Notes: generated by a model not told the origin, from the letters alone. A stretch of 64,000 nt of DNA from Aldehydirespirator sp965116865 (GCA_965116865.1 OZ220727.1:682001-746000); one strand, 5' to 3'. Numbered from the stretch's first letter, positions 11,770-20,351 are shown. Translations and numbers: made by a program.

Positions 11770-12780
11770 ATGAGCATTCGAGTGGGAATCAACGGCTTCG
11801 GCCGGATCGGACGGAACTTCTACCGGGCGGCGCGGTCTGCGAGTGCCGACGTCGACGTGGTGGCCGTGAACGATCTCGGGTCTGTCGACACCATGGCCCA
11901 CCTGCTCGGCCACGACTCGGTCCACGGCCGTCTCGGCGCCGGCGTCTCCGTCGACGGAGACGTGCTGAGCGTCGGTGGCGACTCGTTGCGGGTCCTCTCG
12001 GAGCGCAACCCCGAGGATCTGCCGTGGGGCGACCTCGGGGTGGATGTGGTGGTCGAGTCGACCGGCATCTTCACCAGCCGCGAAGCTGCGGCCCGCCACC
12101 TCGGCGGCGGCGCCCCGCGGGTGCTGGTGTCGGCGCCATGCGCAGAGGCGGACGCCACCTTCGTGGTGGGCGTCAACGACTCCGACTTCGACCCGGCAGC
12201 GCATGTCGTGGTGTCGAACGCATCCTGCACCACCAACTGCTTCGTGCCGATGGTCATGGTGCTCGACGAGGCCTTCGGGGTGGAGCGGGGCCTGATGACC
12301 ACCGTCCACGCCTACACCGGCGACCAGGCGCTGGTGGACGGACCACACTCCGACCTGCGGCGGGCCCGCGGGGCAGCCGTGAACATCGTGCCCACCTCCA
12401 CGGGCGCGGCCCGGGCCACCGGGCTGGTGCTCGAGGCCATGCAGGGACGCCTCGACGGGATCTCGCTGAGAGTTCCCATCCCCGACGGCTCCATCACAGA
12501 CTTCACCGCCAAGCTGGCCGCCGAGCCCAGCGTCGCCGAGGTCAACCGGGCCTTCCTCGAGGCCGCCGCCGAGGGCCCGCTGGCCGGGGTGCTCGACTAC
12601 AGCGAGGCCCCGCTGGTGTCGGCCGACATCGTCGGCTCGCCTGCTTCATGCACCTTCGACGCCGGGCTCACCATGGCCATGGGCGACCTGGTGAAGGTCA
12701 ACGGCTGGTACGACAACGAATGGGGCTACTCGAACCGGCTGGTGGAGATGGCGATGATCGTCGGCGCGGCCAACCGCTGA
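11770..12780 (+). CDS. gap: Glyceraldehyde-3-phosphate dehydrogenase, type I
   Basis: NAD-dependent phosphorylating GAPDH, 336 residues, a normal length. The N-terminal NAD motif GINGFGRIGRNFYRAA and the catalytic cysteine in SNASCTTNCF (residues about 150-160) are present, as is the terminal WYDNEWGYSNRLVEM. It heads the glycolytic block gap-pgk-tpiA-secG, all co-oriented with short gaps. The ATG lies 7 nt after a TAGCCT hexamer with no ribosome-binding site, which points to a leaderless mRNA. Confidence 0.97.
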   Translation: MSIRVGINGFGRIGRNFYRAARSASADVDVVAVNDLGSVDTMAHLLGHDSVHGRLGAGVSVDGDVLSVGGDSLRVLSERNPEDLPWGDLGVDVVVESTGIFTSREAAARHLGGGAPRVLVSAPCAEADATFVVGVNDSDFDPAAHVVVSNASCTTNCFVPMVMVLDEAFGVERGLMTTVHAYTGDQALVDGPHSDLRRARGAAVNIVPTSTGAARATGLVLEAMQGRLDGISLRVPIPDGSITDFTAKLAAEPSVAEVNRAFLEAAAEGPLAGVLDYSEAPLVSADIVGSPASCTFDAGLTMAMGDLVKVNGWYDNEWGYSNRLVEMAMIVGAANR

Positions 12781-12822
12781 GAGAGCGCGCCGCAGTACGG
12801 CCCTTTTCGCATAGCGACGTCT

Positions 12823-13998
12823 GTGCAGCCCGTTCGCCGCTTGGAGGACCTCGGCCCGCTCCGAGACCGCTCCGTGCTGGTGCGGGTCGATTTCAACGTG
12901 CCGCTCACTGCGGGCACCGGGCCCGGGCCCGGCGCCGGCGCCGGCGCGGTGATCGCCGACGACCTGCGCATCCGGGCCGCGCTCCCCACGCTGCGATGGC
13001 TCCGGAGCCAGGGGGCGGCGGTCACCGCCTGCACCCACTTGGGCCGACCCGACGGCAAACCGGATCCCCGCTGCTCGGTGGAGCCGGTGCGGCAGCGGCT
13101 GGCGGAGCTGGCTCCCGGCGTGGAACTGCTCCAGAACCTGCGCTTCGACCCGGGCGAGGCCACCAACGACCCGGCGTTCGTCGAGCGCCTGGTGGCCGGC
13201 CACGACGCCTACGTGAACGACGCCTTCGGGGCGTCGCACCGCGCCCATGCATCCATCGTGGGCCCGCCGCGGCTGTTGCCGTCGGCCGCGGGGAGGCTGC
13301 TGGCACGGGAGGTCGATGTGCTGGGCGGTCTGCGTGACGCGCCCCGGAGGCCTTTCGTAGCGGTGCTGGGCGGGGCCAAGGTGTCCGACAAGCTGGGGGT
13401 GATCGACTCACTGCTCGAAATGGTGGACGCTCTGGTGATCGGTGGAGCCATGTGTTTCACGTTCCTCAAGGCCCTGGGGCGCCGGGTGGGGGCGTCGCTG
13501 TGCGAGGACTCGATGGTGGAGCGCTGCCGCGGCTTCCTCGACGGCGACACTCCGATCCACCTGCCCTGCGACCTCACCGCGCTAGGCCCTGGAGGGTCGC
13601 CGGGCGATCCCGGTGCGGGCGGCGAGGTCCGCCAGGTGGGGGCCGACGTGCCCGACGGGTGGACGGGTGCGGACATCGGCCCTGGCAGCGCAGCCGCTTT
13701 CGGTGATGTCATTCACGAGGCGGGCACGGTGCTGTGGAACGGCCCGATGGGCGTGTTCGAGGATCCTCGCTTCGGGGGCGGGACCGGCGCGGTGGCCGCG
13801 GCCATGGCCGAGACACGGGCGTTCACCGTGGTGGGAGGGGGACACAGCGCGGCCGCGGTCCGCCTCTTCGGAATCGACCGCGAAATGGACCATGTGTCCA
13901 CCGGCGGCGGAGCGTCGCTGGAACTGATCGAGAAGGGCGACCTGCCGGGGCTGGCGGCGCTGAGACCGGGCGACCGAGGAGGAACTGATGCCACTTAG
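12823..13998 (+). CDS. pgk: Phosphoglycerate kinase
   Basis: ATP-generating kinase of lower glycolysis, 391 residues. Visible family motifs are RVDFNVPL near residue 25, CTHLGRPDGK near 70, the LGGAKVSDKLGV block near 185 and WNGPMGVFEDPRFGGGT near 305, followed by VVGGGHSAAAV. A short Gly/Pro/Ala-rich stretch replaces part of the loop after FNVPL. The gene starts at GTG 12823 and its last 11 bases overlap tpiA, so the two are probably translationally coupled. Confidence 0.96.
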   Translation: MQPVRRLEDLGPLRDRSVLVRVDFNVPLTAGTGPGPGAGAGAVIADDLRIRAALPTLRWLRSQGAAVTACTHLGRPDGKPDPRCSVEPVRQRLAELAPGVELLQNLRFDPGEATNDPAFVERLVAGHDAYVNDAFGASHRAHASIVGPPRLLPSAAGRLLAREVDVLGGLRDAPRRPFVAVLGGAKVSDKLGVIDSLLEMVDALVIGGAMCFTFLKALGRRVGASLCEDSMVERCRGFLDGDTPIHLPCDLTALGPGGSPGDPGAGGEVRQVGADVPDGWTGADIGPGSAAAFGDVIHEAGTVLWNGPMGVFEDPRFGGGTGAVAAAMAETRAFTVVGGGHSAAAVRLFGIDREMDHVSTGGGASLELIEKGDLPGLAALRPGDRGGTDAT

Positions 13999-14812
13999 AC
14001 GCAAGGACGCCGGCCGCGGCGACGGGCCGGCGGGAGGCCGCAAGCCGCTGATCAGCGGCAACTGGAAGATGAACCACGACCATCTCGAAGCGATCCGGGC
14101 TATCCAGAAGCTGGCCTATGCCCTGAACCGCGACGACTACCGCCACGTCGAGGTGTCGGTGCATCCGCCCTTCACGGACCTGCGCTCGGTGCAGACGGTG
14201 CTGCAGGCCGACGACGTGCCCATAGCGCTGGGCGCCCAGGACTGCCACCCGGAGGACGCGGGCGCCTTCACCGGCGAGGTGTCGGCGGCCATGCTGGCCA
14301 AGCTGGACGTGTCGTACGTGATCGTGGGCCACAGCGAGCGTCGAGCGCTCTTCGGCGAGACCGACACGACGGTCAACGCCAAGGTCCGTGCGGTGCTGCG
14401 CAGCGGCATGGCGCCCATCGTGTGTGTGGGCGAGACCGTCGAGGAGCGCCGGGCCGGCCAGGCCCGAGACGTGGTGGCCGGCCAGGTGGCCGGCAGCCTC
14501 GACGGTCTCGACGCCGACACAGTCGCCGAGCTCGTGGTGGCTTACGAGCCGGTGTGGGCCATCGGCACAGGCGAGACGGCCACGCCGGCCGACGCCCAGG
14601 ACATGTGCGCCCACGTCCGGGCCCTGGTTGCCGAGCGGTGGGGAAGGGAGGCCGCTGCCGGCCTGCGGGTCCAGTACGGCGGTTCCGTCAAATCGTCCAA
14701 TGCTCCCGACCTGATGGAGAAGCCCGACATCGACGGCGCGCTGGTGGGCGGAGCCAGCCTCGATGCCGCCGAGTTCGCCCGGATCGTGAACCACCGTCTG
14801 TATGCGGCGTGA
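13988..14812 (+). CDS. tpiA: Triosephosphate isomerase
   Basis: Interconverts glyceraldehyde-3-phosphate and dihydroxyacetone phosphate; 274 residues with an N-terminal extension of about 20 residues before the conserved start KPLISGNWKMN. Catalytic His lies in VIVGHSERR, catalytic Glu in VAYEPVWAIGTG, and the phosphate-binding loop in VQYGGSVKSSN. A GAGGAGGA purine tract lies just upstream of ATG 13988, inside the end of pgk. Confidence 0.96.
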   Translation: MPLRRKDAGRGDGPAGGRKPLISGNWKMNHDHLEAIRAIQKLAYALNRDDYRHVEVSVHPPFTDLRSVQTVLQADDVPIALGAQDCHPEDAGAFTGEVSAAMLAKLDVSYVIVGHSERRALFGETDTTVNAKVRAVLRSGMAPIVCVGETVEERRAGQARDVVAGQVAGSLDGLDADTVAELVVAYEPVWAIGTGETATPADAQDMCAHVRALVAERWGREAAAGLRVQYGGSVKSSNAPDLMEKPDIDGALVGGASLDAAEFARIVNHRLYAA

Positions 14813-14849
14813 GCCCCGTCGCGGGTGCGTCGCCGTCTCGGGGCGCTGG

Positions 14850-14855
14850 TAGCCT
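14850..14855 (+). promoter_or_regulatory. Candidate -10 box of secG (leaderless)
   Basis: TAGCCT ends 6 nt before the secG GTG; no Shine-Dalgarno is present. It is one of a set of identically placed hexamers in this window. Confidence 0.5.
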
Positions 14856-14861
14856 CGCGCC

Positions 14862-15086
14862 GTGATCTGGTTCGTCGCGCCGCTGCATGTGCTGTCGGCG
14901 CTGCTGCTGGTGTTCCTCGTGCTGTTGCACAGCGGCAAGGGCGGCGGCCTGTCCGACATGTTCGGCGGCGGTCTCGGCGCCCAGGCGGCCGGATCCACCG
15001 TGGTCGAGCGCAACCTCGACCGGATCACCATCATCGCCGCGCTGGTCTTCGCTTTCGCGTCGGTCTCCTACGCTCTGATCGTCTGA
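14862..15086 (+). CDS. secG: Preprotein translocase subunit SecG
   Basis: Small accessory subunit of the SecYEG channel, 74 residues. Two hydrophobic segments (residues about 3-23 and 50-72) flank a polar loop with the typical HSGKGGGLSDMFGGG motif. The position directly after tpiA is the usual actinobacterial arrangement. The start is GTG 14862, placed 6 nt after TAGCCT. Confidence 0.93.
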   Translation: MIWFVAPLHVLSALLLVFLVLLHSGKGGGLSDMFGGGLGAQAAGSTVVERNLDRITIIAALVFAFASVSYALIV

Positions 15087-15116
15087 GCAGTCGGTGGCGA
15101 ACCGCCGCCGCAGCAG

Positions 15117-15371
15117 GTCATCCGGTGGTGAATGTCGTGATGCGGGGCGAGTGGTGGCCGTCGCGGCGCATCGCGAGATGTTCGTCGGGTCATCCGGTGG
15201 TGAATGTCGTGATGCGGGGCGAGTGGTGGCCGTCGCGGCGCATCGCGAGATGTTCGTCGGGTCATCCGGTGGTGAATGTCGTGATGCGGGGCGAGTGGTG
15301 GCCGTCGCGGCGCATCGCGAGATGTTCGTCGGGTCATCCGGTGGTGAATGTCGTGATGCGGGGCGAGTGGT
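15117..15371 (+). repeat. 72-bp tandem array A (3.5 copies)
   Basis: Copies begin at 15117, 15189, 15261 and 15333, exactly 72 bp apart; the last is cut after 39 bp. A short hairpin (TCGCG/CGCGA) occurs in each full unit. The array fills the space between secG and tRNA-Leu. No open frame looks coding. Confidence 0.95.
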
Positions 15372-15500
15372 TGGTGTTGCCCGCGTCGAGCACCGGCTCG
15401 CTGTGCGCCGGCGACCTCTCGGCGAACATCTCGGCTGCTTGCTGCGGTCGACGCTCGGCCGTTGGTCCATGCAGGCCCCCCGGTATTATCGAGCCTCCAT

Positions 15501-15585
15501 GTCGGAGTGGCGGAATTGGCAGACGCGCTAGCTTGAGGGGCTAGTGCCCAGATTGGGCGTGGGGGTTCGAGTCCCCCCTCCGACA
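15501..15585 (+). tRNA. tRNA-Leu (anticodon GAG)
   Basis: An 85-nt class II tRNA. The acceptor strands GTCGGAG and CTCCGAC pair perfectly; the anticodon stem CTAGC/GCTAG encloses the loop TTGAGGG, which gives anticodon GAG at 15535-15537 (Leu, CUC/CUU). The T arm GGGGGTTCGAGTCCCCC and a long variable arm are clear. The discriminator is A and the next bases are CCG, so the CCA end is not encoded. Confidence 0.96.
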
Positions 15586-15645
15586 CCGCACGCACTTGAA
15601 GCCGTCGGCCGCCGATGCGCTCTCGGCTTCGGCCAGGTAGGACGT

Positions 15646-16071
15646 TCACGCAGCGGGATCGCTGAGCGGTTCGGCGATTTCGGCCGTGACTCGACGATGG
15701 CGGTCGTCCTGGCCGCCGGACGGCCCCGCAGTGTGGGTGGTGGCCGTCTCGCCGGCAGCGGCGTCGGCGATCGCCTCGGCCGTGTTGAGGTGGCTGCGGG
15801 CCTCGCGCCGCGACAACCCGGCCGAACCCGCCAACACCTCAGCGCCGCCGTTGCCGTGACGCTCACGGCCCGCCACCGCCGCCGCGGCCGACACCTGCGC
15901 AGCCGACAGCGCCGCCATCGCCGACCTCGACACCGCCAACATCTCACGCAACTCCGAACACGACGCCGCGCCCGCGCCCACCAACTCCAGCATCTCGGAG
16001 GCAGCGGCCTCGGCCCGACGAGCAGCTTCGATCAACATGCACACAGCATCCCACAGGGGTATGACATCCAC
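15646..16071 (-). pseudogene. N-terminal fragment of a DUF222 (13E12-type) protein
   Basis: The minus-strand frame encodes an Ala-rich helical segment (about 100 residues, with SAGLSRREARSHLNTAEAIA) that resembles the start of actinobacterial DUF222 proteins, which normally carry a C-terminal HNH nuclease. Only about 140 residues remain and no HNH domain follows. The downstream part is lost where the reading frame runs toward tRNA-Leu. Family assignment is from pattern memory. Confidence 0.5.
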
Positions 16072-16106
16072 CCCCCGCAGCCCCCACCGCCTCGGTGGAT
16101 CCAGGC

Positions 16107-16357
16107 TAAGCCCGGATCAGTCGGCGGCTCGGACACCGTGCCGGTCGAGGTCCCACACGTCCTGCGCCACGGCGTGCAGTAAGCCCGGATCAGTCGGCGG
16201 CTCGGACACCGTGCCGGTCGAGGTCCCACACGTCCTGCGCCACGGCGTGCAGTAAGCCCGGATCAGTCGGCGGCTCGGACACCGTGCCGGTCGAGGTCCC
16301 ACACGTCCTGCGCCACGGCGTGCAGTAAGCCCGGATCAGTCGGCGGCTCGGACACCG
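16107..16357 (+). repeat. 73-bp tandem array B (3.4 copies)
   Basis: Copies begin at 16107, 16180, 16253 and 16326, each 73 bp apart; the fourth ends after 32 bp. The first bases (TAAGCCCGGATC) resemble the sequence just after the SLH-protein stop codon at 20239-20250, so this may be the relic 3' flank of a lost surface-protein gene. Confidence 0.95.
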
Positions 16358-16525
16358 CGCCAGCTTGCATCAGCAACCTGGGCGTAGAGCTTGGCAAAGT
16401 TGTCGGTCTGCGCGGCCTGGGCGGCGCTGTCGCTGTGGTGCCGGGCGTCGACGGCGTAGAGCTTGGCAAAGTTGTCGGTCTGCGCGGCGGCTCGGACACG
16501 GCGCCAGCTTGCAGCAGCAACCGCT
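16340..16525 (+). repeat. Nested 36-bp direct repeats, array C (72-bp period)
   Basis: A 36-bp sequence at 16381 recurs perfectly at 16453 after a 36-bp spacer. Outside it, a second repeat (around GCTCGGACACnGnGCCAGCTTGCA) recurs with CAGCTT at 16361 and 16505, 144 bp apart, which is twice 72. Array B leads directly into this block. Confidence 0.85.
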
Positions 16526-16707
16526 GAGACGCCGGCGGCGACTTTGTCCCCTTCTATCGCTTGATGACGCAATCCCCGGCGCCGCCGACTACTCTGGACA
16601 GAATGTATGACACAGAGTTGGCCGACACAGAGTTGGCCGTTGTCGGTGCCCGCTGGCATGGCCGGCGTTCTTGTGTGAGCCGCGGCGTTCTAGCGAGAGT
16701 GTCCCCC
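16526..16707 (+). other. Relic leader of an SLH-protein gene, left flank of IS110
   Basis: The stretch from 16530 to 16590 (CTTGATGACGCAATCCCCGG) matches 20320-20350 and partly 44840-44860. The 50 bases from 16650 match the signal-peptide region of both SLH-protein genes (GTGAGCCGCGGCGTTCT). It therefore looks like one copy of a duplicated surface-protein leader, cut by the IS110. A 16-bp direct duplication (ACACAGAGTTGGCCG) lies at 16610-16640. Confidence 0.65.
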
Positions 16708-16711
16708 CTTT

Positions 16712-16941
16712 ACGTTGTTGAGTGGCTCTGGCGTGGCAGTGTCGGGGCTGGTTGCTCGCCGCGGCGGGTAGGGCTGTAGCCCCCTGTCATACCGATGGCC
16801 TGGGGGGTGTTGCCGCCCGCCGCGGTCGGGTGTCTTCGACCTCTGACAGGGACATGCCCTTGGGGCTGATCGTAAAGTGGTTGAGGCGCAGGCGCCGGGA
16901 GCATCCGCACCACAGTGTTCCCGAACCCCAGGAGCTGAGCC
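16712..16941 (+). ncRNA. Candidate IS110 bridge RNA region
   Basis: About 230 nt of non-coding DNA between the left end and the transposase start. In IS110-group elements this 5' region encodes the bridge RNA whose two loops pair with target and donor DNA. Here GACAGGGACA at 16845-16854 repeats exactly the last bases of the right end (18188-18197), as expected of a donor-binding loop. G- and C-rich tracts (GGGGGGTG near 16801, GCCCCC near 16780) could match the poly-C target. The RNA ends and fold are not established. Confidence 0.45.
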
Positions 16942-18171
16942 ATGCAAGATCCTTCCCCCGTCGGCGTCGAGGTGTTCGTCGGTGTCGATGTCGCCAAAGG
17001 CGACCACTACGCCTGCGCGGCCACCGCCGACGGCGCCGAGGTGCTAGCCCGAAGTGTGCGCAACGACGAGGCGTCGATCGTTCAGTTGATCGACGACGCG
17101 GCGGCTTGTGGCGCGGTCGCTTTGGTGATCGACACGACCAGTTCGGCGGCGGCGCTGCTGCTGGAGGCGGCCGCCCGCCGGGAGGTTCCGGTGGCCTATG
17201 TGACCGGGCTGGCGATGCGGCGTGCCGCGGACCTCTACGCCGGGGCGGCCAAGACCGACCCCAAAGACGCCTTCGTGCTTGCCGACTACGCCCGCAGAAA
17301 CGCCGATCGGCTGACCTGGACCACACCCAGCGACGAGCTGCTGGCGCGGCTGCGGATCCTCAACGGCCGAGACGCCGACCTCGCAGCCGACGCCACCCGC
17401 GCCGCCAACCGTCTCAGAGACGCCCTGTTGGCGGTGTCGCCGGCGCTGGAGCGAGCTGTGGGCGACAAGGTGGCCACCAATCCCGGCGCCCGCGACGCAC
17501 TGGCGCGCTGGGGAACCCCCACCGCGCTGCGCTCAGCCGGCCGGGCGCGGGTGCGGGCCCGCATAGCCCGACGCTCGCCCCGCGCAGCTGAACGGCTCGC
17601 CGAAGCGATCTGGGCCGCGCTCAACGCGCAGAGCCTCACCGTTGCCGCCGAGACCGCCTGGGGCGACACCATCTCAGAGCTCGCCGCGGACCTGGACCGG
17701 ATCTGTGAGCGCCGCGACCGCCTCGCCGGCGACATCGAGGAGGCCTTCCTGGCGCACCCGCTGGGAAAAGTCCTCTCCACCATGTGCGGGTTCGGCCCGC
17801 GGACCGGGGCCAGAACCCTCGCTGAGATCGGCGACCCCCACCGCTTCGCCGACGGCAGCCGCCTCGCCGCCTACGCCGGGCTCGCCCCAATCGACTGGCA
17901 ATCAGGCCGCAGCGCCACCACCCGCAAGCCCCGAGGCGGCAACCACCGACTCAAGAACGCCCTGTTCACCGCGGCCTTCGTCGCGGCCCAGCACGACCCC
18001 GACGCCCACGCCTACTACCAACGCAAACGCTCACAAGGCAAACGCTCACAAGGCAAACACCACAACGCCGCCGTGATCTGCGTCGCCCGACGCCGCTGCA
18101 ACATCATCCTCGCCATGCTCAAAACCCAAACCCCCTACCAACCACCCCAACCCCTGCCCCAAGCCGCCTAG
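16942..18171 (+). CDS. IS110-family transposase (DEDD recombinase)
   Basis: A 409-residue transposase that appears intact. The N-terminal RuvC-like DEDD domain begins with VFVGVDVAKGDHY and includes KTDPKDAF near residue 110. The C-terminal Transposase_20 domain has the STMCGFGPRTGARTLAEIGD helix-hairpin-like stretch near residue 280, followed by AAYAGLAP and the Ser-containing segment. A 15-bp duplication near 18030 gives KRSQGKRSQGK. Start is ATG 16942. The element lies immediately upstream of the SLH-protein gene and may affect its expression. Confidence 0.93.
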   Translation: MQDPSPVGVEVFVGVDVAKGDHYACAATADGAEVLARSVRNDEASIVQLIDDAAACGAVALVIDTTSSAAALLLEAAARREVPVAYVTGLAMRRAADLYAGAAKTDPKDAFVLADYARRNADRLTWTTPSDELLARLRILNGRDADLAADATRAANRLRDALLAVSPALERAVGDKVATNPGARDALARWGTPTALRSAGRARVRARIARRSPRAAERLAEAIWAALNAQSLTVAAETAWGDTISELAADLDRICERRDRLAGDIEEAFLAHPLGKVLSTMCGFGPRTGARTLAEIGDPHRFADGSRLAAYAGLAPIDWQSGRSATTRKPRGGNHRLKNALFTAAFVAAQHDPDAHAYYQRKRSQGKRSQGKHHNAAVICVARRRCNIILAMLKTQTPYQPPQPLPQAA

Positions 18172-18243
18172 AAAGACTTGACAACAAGACAGGGACACCC
18201 CCCCCCCGCTGACGGCGCTCGCTGGCATGACCAGCTTTCTCGT

Positions 18244-20241
18244 GTGAGCCGCAGGGTTCTCGTGCGGGTGTCGCGGCGGGGGGCTGCGACTGTGCTCGCG
18301 GCTGTGGCGCTGGTCGCGGTGCTGCTGTCTGCGCCGGTCTCGGCTCAGGGCGCCGACAGCGTCGGCGAGGTCTCCGGCTGGGACCTCGAACCGGAGAGCC
18401 TCGCGGCCGGCGACCGGTTCGGTCCGCCGGGCTCCACCACCGCGAGCGGGAGCCACGTCCCGGCCTCCGTGGCCGGCTACGACACTGATGCGAAGAGCGA
18501 CGCCGTCAGCGGCGACAGCACCGGCGAACTGGAGTTCAAAGAGCAGGTGCTGTATGTGAATGAGGGCTCGCACGACCCTTCCCAGGACTCTTACGGGGTG
18601 AGACTGTCGGCGAAGCCGACGGGGGAGGTGTCTGTGACGCTGTCGGTGGTTGACGGCGCCGACAGCGACTTGGTGCTGGTGGCGGGCGCGGTGTCTGTGA
18701 CGGTGTCGGGCTCGGGGTCGGTGCTGGCGTTGACGTTCAGCACCGCAGACTGGGACACGTTCCAGTCGGTGACGGTGCATGCCTCCCACGACGACGACCT
18801 CGCGAACGAAATCAGGACGCTGGCGCATACCGCGTCGGGCGGCGGCTACGCCGTGTCGGCCAACGTGGTCGTGAATGTCTACGACGACGACACCGGCGAC
18901 CTGGAGTTCGATGGGGTGCCGGTGGCTGTGGTCGAGGGCGAGTCGGCTGTGTACGGGGTGAAGCTGTCGGTGCCGCCGTTTGGGAAGGTGACGGTGTCGG
19001 TGTTCAGCATAAGCAACAATGGTCTGGTGTTGGCGGCGGGCTCGGTGTCGGTGTCTTCGTCGAATAGAGATACGGAGTTGGTGTTGACGTTCAGCACCGC
19101 AGACTGGGACACGTTCCAGTCGGTGACGGTGCATGCTGGCGGCACCGTCCGCAACGAGGTGCTGCAACACACAGCGTCGGGCCCCGTCTACAGAGTGTCG
19201 CGTAATGTGGACGTGGCCGTAGTCGACTCGTCGAGACTGGTGTTCTCGGACGTGGCATTGTCGGTCGATGAGGGCTCGCACGCCAAGTACGGGGTGAGAC
19301 TGGCGGAGAAGCCGACGGGGAATGTGGCGGTGTCTGTGCCCGGCGGCGCGCGCAGTGATCTGGTGCTGGTGGCGGACTCGGTGTCTGTGACGGTGAGGGA
19401 CTCTGGGACGGTGCTGACGTTGACGTTCAGCACCAGCGACTGGAACACCTACAAGTCGGTGACGGTGCACGCCGGCCACGACGACGACACCGTCGACGAT
19501 TCTGAGACGATGCGCCACAGCGTGACCGGCGGCGGCTACAGCGGGTCGGGCGACGTGACAGTCACCGTCACAGACGACGGCACTACGCCTCCTCCGCCGC
19601 CGCCTCCGCCTCCTCCGCCTCCGCCTCCGCCGTCTCCGTCTCCGTCGGCTCCTCCGCCGTCTCCTCCTCCGCCGGCTCCGCGGTCTGCGATATTCGCCGA
19701 TGTGGACACCGACAGCGTCCACGCGGCGGCCATCGAAGCGATGTTCCGCAGTGGCATCACTGTCGGCTGCGGCGGCGACCCGCCGCGCTTCTGTCCTGAC
19801 CTGCCCGTCACCAGGGCTCAGATGGCCAGCCTGTTGGCGCGTGCGCTCGGTTTGGACGATGCGCCGCAGCCTGCGGGATTCGTGGATGTGGACCCGCGGA
19901 GCGTCCACGCGGCGGCCATCGACGCGTTGCGCCACGCCGGGGTCACCGCGGGTTGCGGCACTCGTCCGTTGCGCTTCTGTCCGGACATGTCCGTCACCAG
20001 GGCTCAGATGGCCGGCTTCCTGTATCGAGCGCTCGGCTTTGCGGACGCTCCGCAGTCTGCGGGTTTCGTCGATGTGGATCCGCGGAGTCCCCACGCGGCG
20101 GCCATCGACGCCTTGTACCACAGTGATGTCACCAAAGGCTGCGGCAGCGACCCGCTGCGCTTCTGCCCGCACCAGCATCTCACACGGGCTCAGATGGCCA
20201 GCCTCCTGCAACGCGCCCTAGACCTCGGCACAACCGCATAA
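18244..20241 (+). CDS. Secreted surface protein with Calx-beta-like repeats and SLH-like domains (SLH1)
   Basis: A 665-residue exported protein. The start GTG 18244 is chosen by comparison with the paralogue at 45087 (both begin VSR.VL.RVS); the frame is open upstream only into the IS110 end. An Arg-rich n-region and hydrophobic segment end in a SAPVSA signal-peptidase site. Three extracellular beta-sandwich repeats of about 100 residues follow, each with a VDEGSHA.YGVRL and LTLTFS..DW....SVTVHA pattern that resembles Calx-beta. A Pro-rich linker (19585-19680) leads to three C-terminal SLH-like modules (FADVDTDSVHAAAIEAM, FVDVDPRSVHAAAI, FVDVDPRSPHAAAI), each containing a GCG...FCP motif. Probably attached to the cell surface. 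Confidence 0.85.
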   Translation: MSRRVLVRVSRRGAATVLAAVALVAVLLSAPVSAQGADSVGEVSGWDLEPESLAAGDRFGPPGSTTASGSHVPASVAGYDTDAKSDAVSGDSTGELEFKEQVLYVNEGSHDPSQDSYGVRLSAKPTGEVSVTLSVVDGADSDLVLVAGAVSVTVSGSGSVLALTFSTADWDTFQSVTVHASHDDDLANEIRTLAHTASGGGYAVSANVVVNVYDDDTGDLEFDGVPVAVVEGESAVYGVKLSVPPFGKVTVSVFSISNNGLVLAAGSVSVSSSNRDTELVLTFSTADWDTFQSVTVHAGGTVRNEVLQHTASGPVYRVSRNVDVAVVDSSRLVFSDVALSVDEGSHAKYGVRLAEKPTGNVAVSVPGGARSDLVLVADSVSVTVRDSGTVLTLTFSTSDWNTYKSVTVHAGHDDDTVDDSETMRHSVTGGGYSGSGDVTVTVTDDGTTPPPPPPPPPPPPPPPSPSPSAPPPSPPPPAPRSAIFADVDTDSVHAAAIEAMFRSGITVGCGGDPPRFCPDLPVTRAQMASLLARALGLDDAPQPAGFVDVDPRSVHAAAIDALRHAGVTAGCGTRPLRFCPDMSVTRAQMAGFLYRALGFADAPQSAGFVDVDPRSPHAAAIDALYHSDVTKGCGSDPLRFCPHQHLTRAQMASLLQRALDLGTTA

Positions 20242-20351
20242 GCCTGGATCCACCGGCGGTTCGGACACGGCGCCGGCTTGCAGCAGCAACCGCTGAGACG
20301 CCGGCGGCGACTTCGACCCCTTCTATCGCTTGATGACGCAATCCCCGGCGC
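20242..20351 (+). repeat. Second copy of the 16.5-kb intergenic repeat
   Basis: From about 20265 to 20350 this stretch matches 16497-16585 nearly base for base (GGCTTGCAGCAGCAACCGC, then CTTCTATCGCTTGATGACGC). It follows the SLH1 stop codon directly. This supports the idea that the 16.1-16.6 kb region is the remnant flank of a related surface-protein gene. Confidence 0.8.

Larger units (their letters stand above)
16708..18197 (+). mobile_element. IS110-family element
   Basis: Boundaries are inferred by comparison with the uninterrupted leader repeats at 44900-45110. The left flank ends in GTGTCCCCCC and the right flank resumes in a run of C after GACAGGGACA (18188-18197), so the element sits in a poly-C tract between two copies of the leader repeat. 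Removing about 1.49 kb leaves leader copies about 79 bp apart, matching the 76-81 bp period seen at the other gene. No terminal inverted repeats, as expected for IS110. Confidence 0.7.

Noticed and set aside
14825..15544. Protein with tandem 24-residue repeats across array A
   Set aside because: 72 is divisible by three, so any frame through the array repeats; it runs through the tRNA gene and lacks a start site.
18046..20211. Long Arg/His-rich frame antisense to SLH1 (and the similar one at 46002-48377)
   Set aside because: Produced by the codon pattern of the repeat-rich genes; no start signal or domain.
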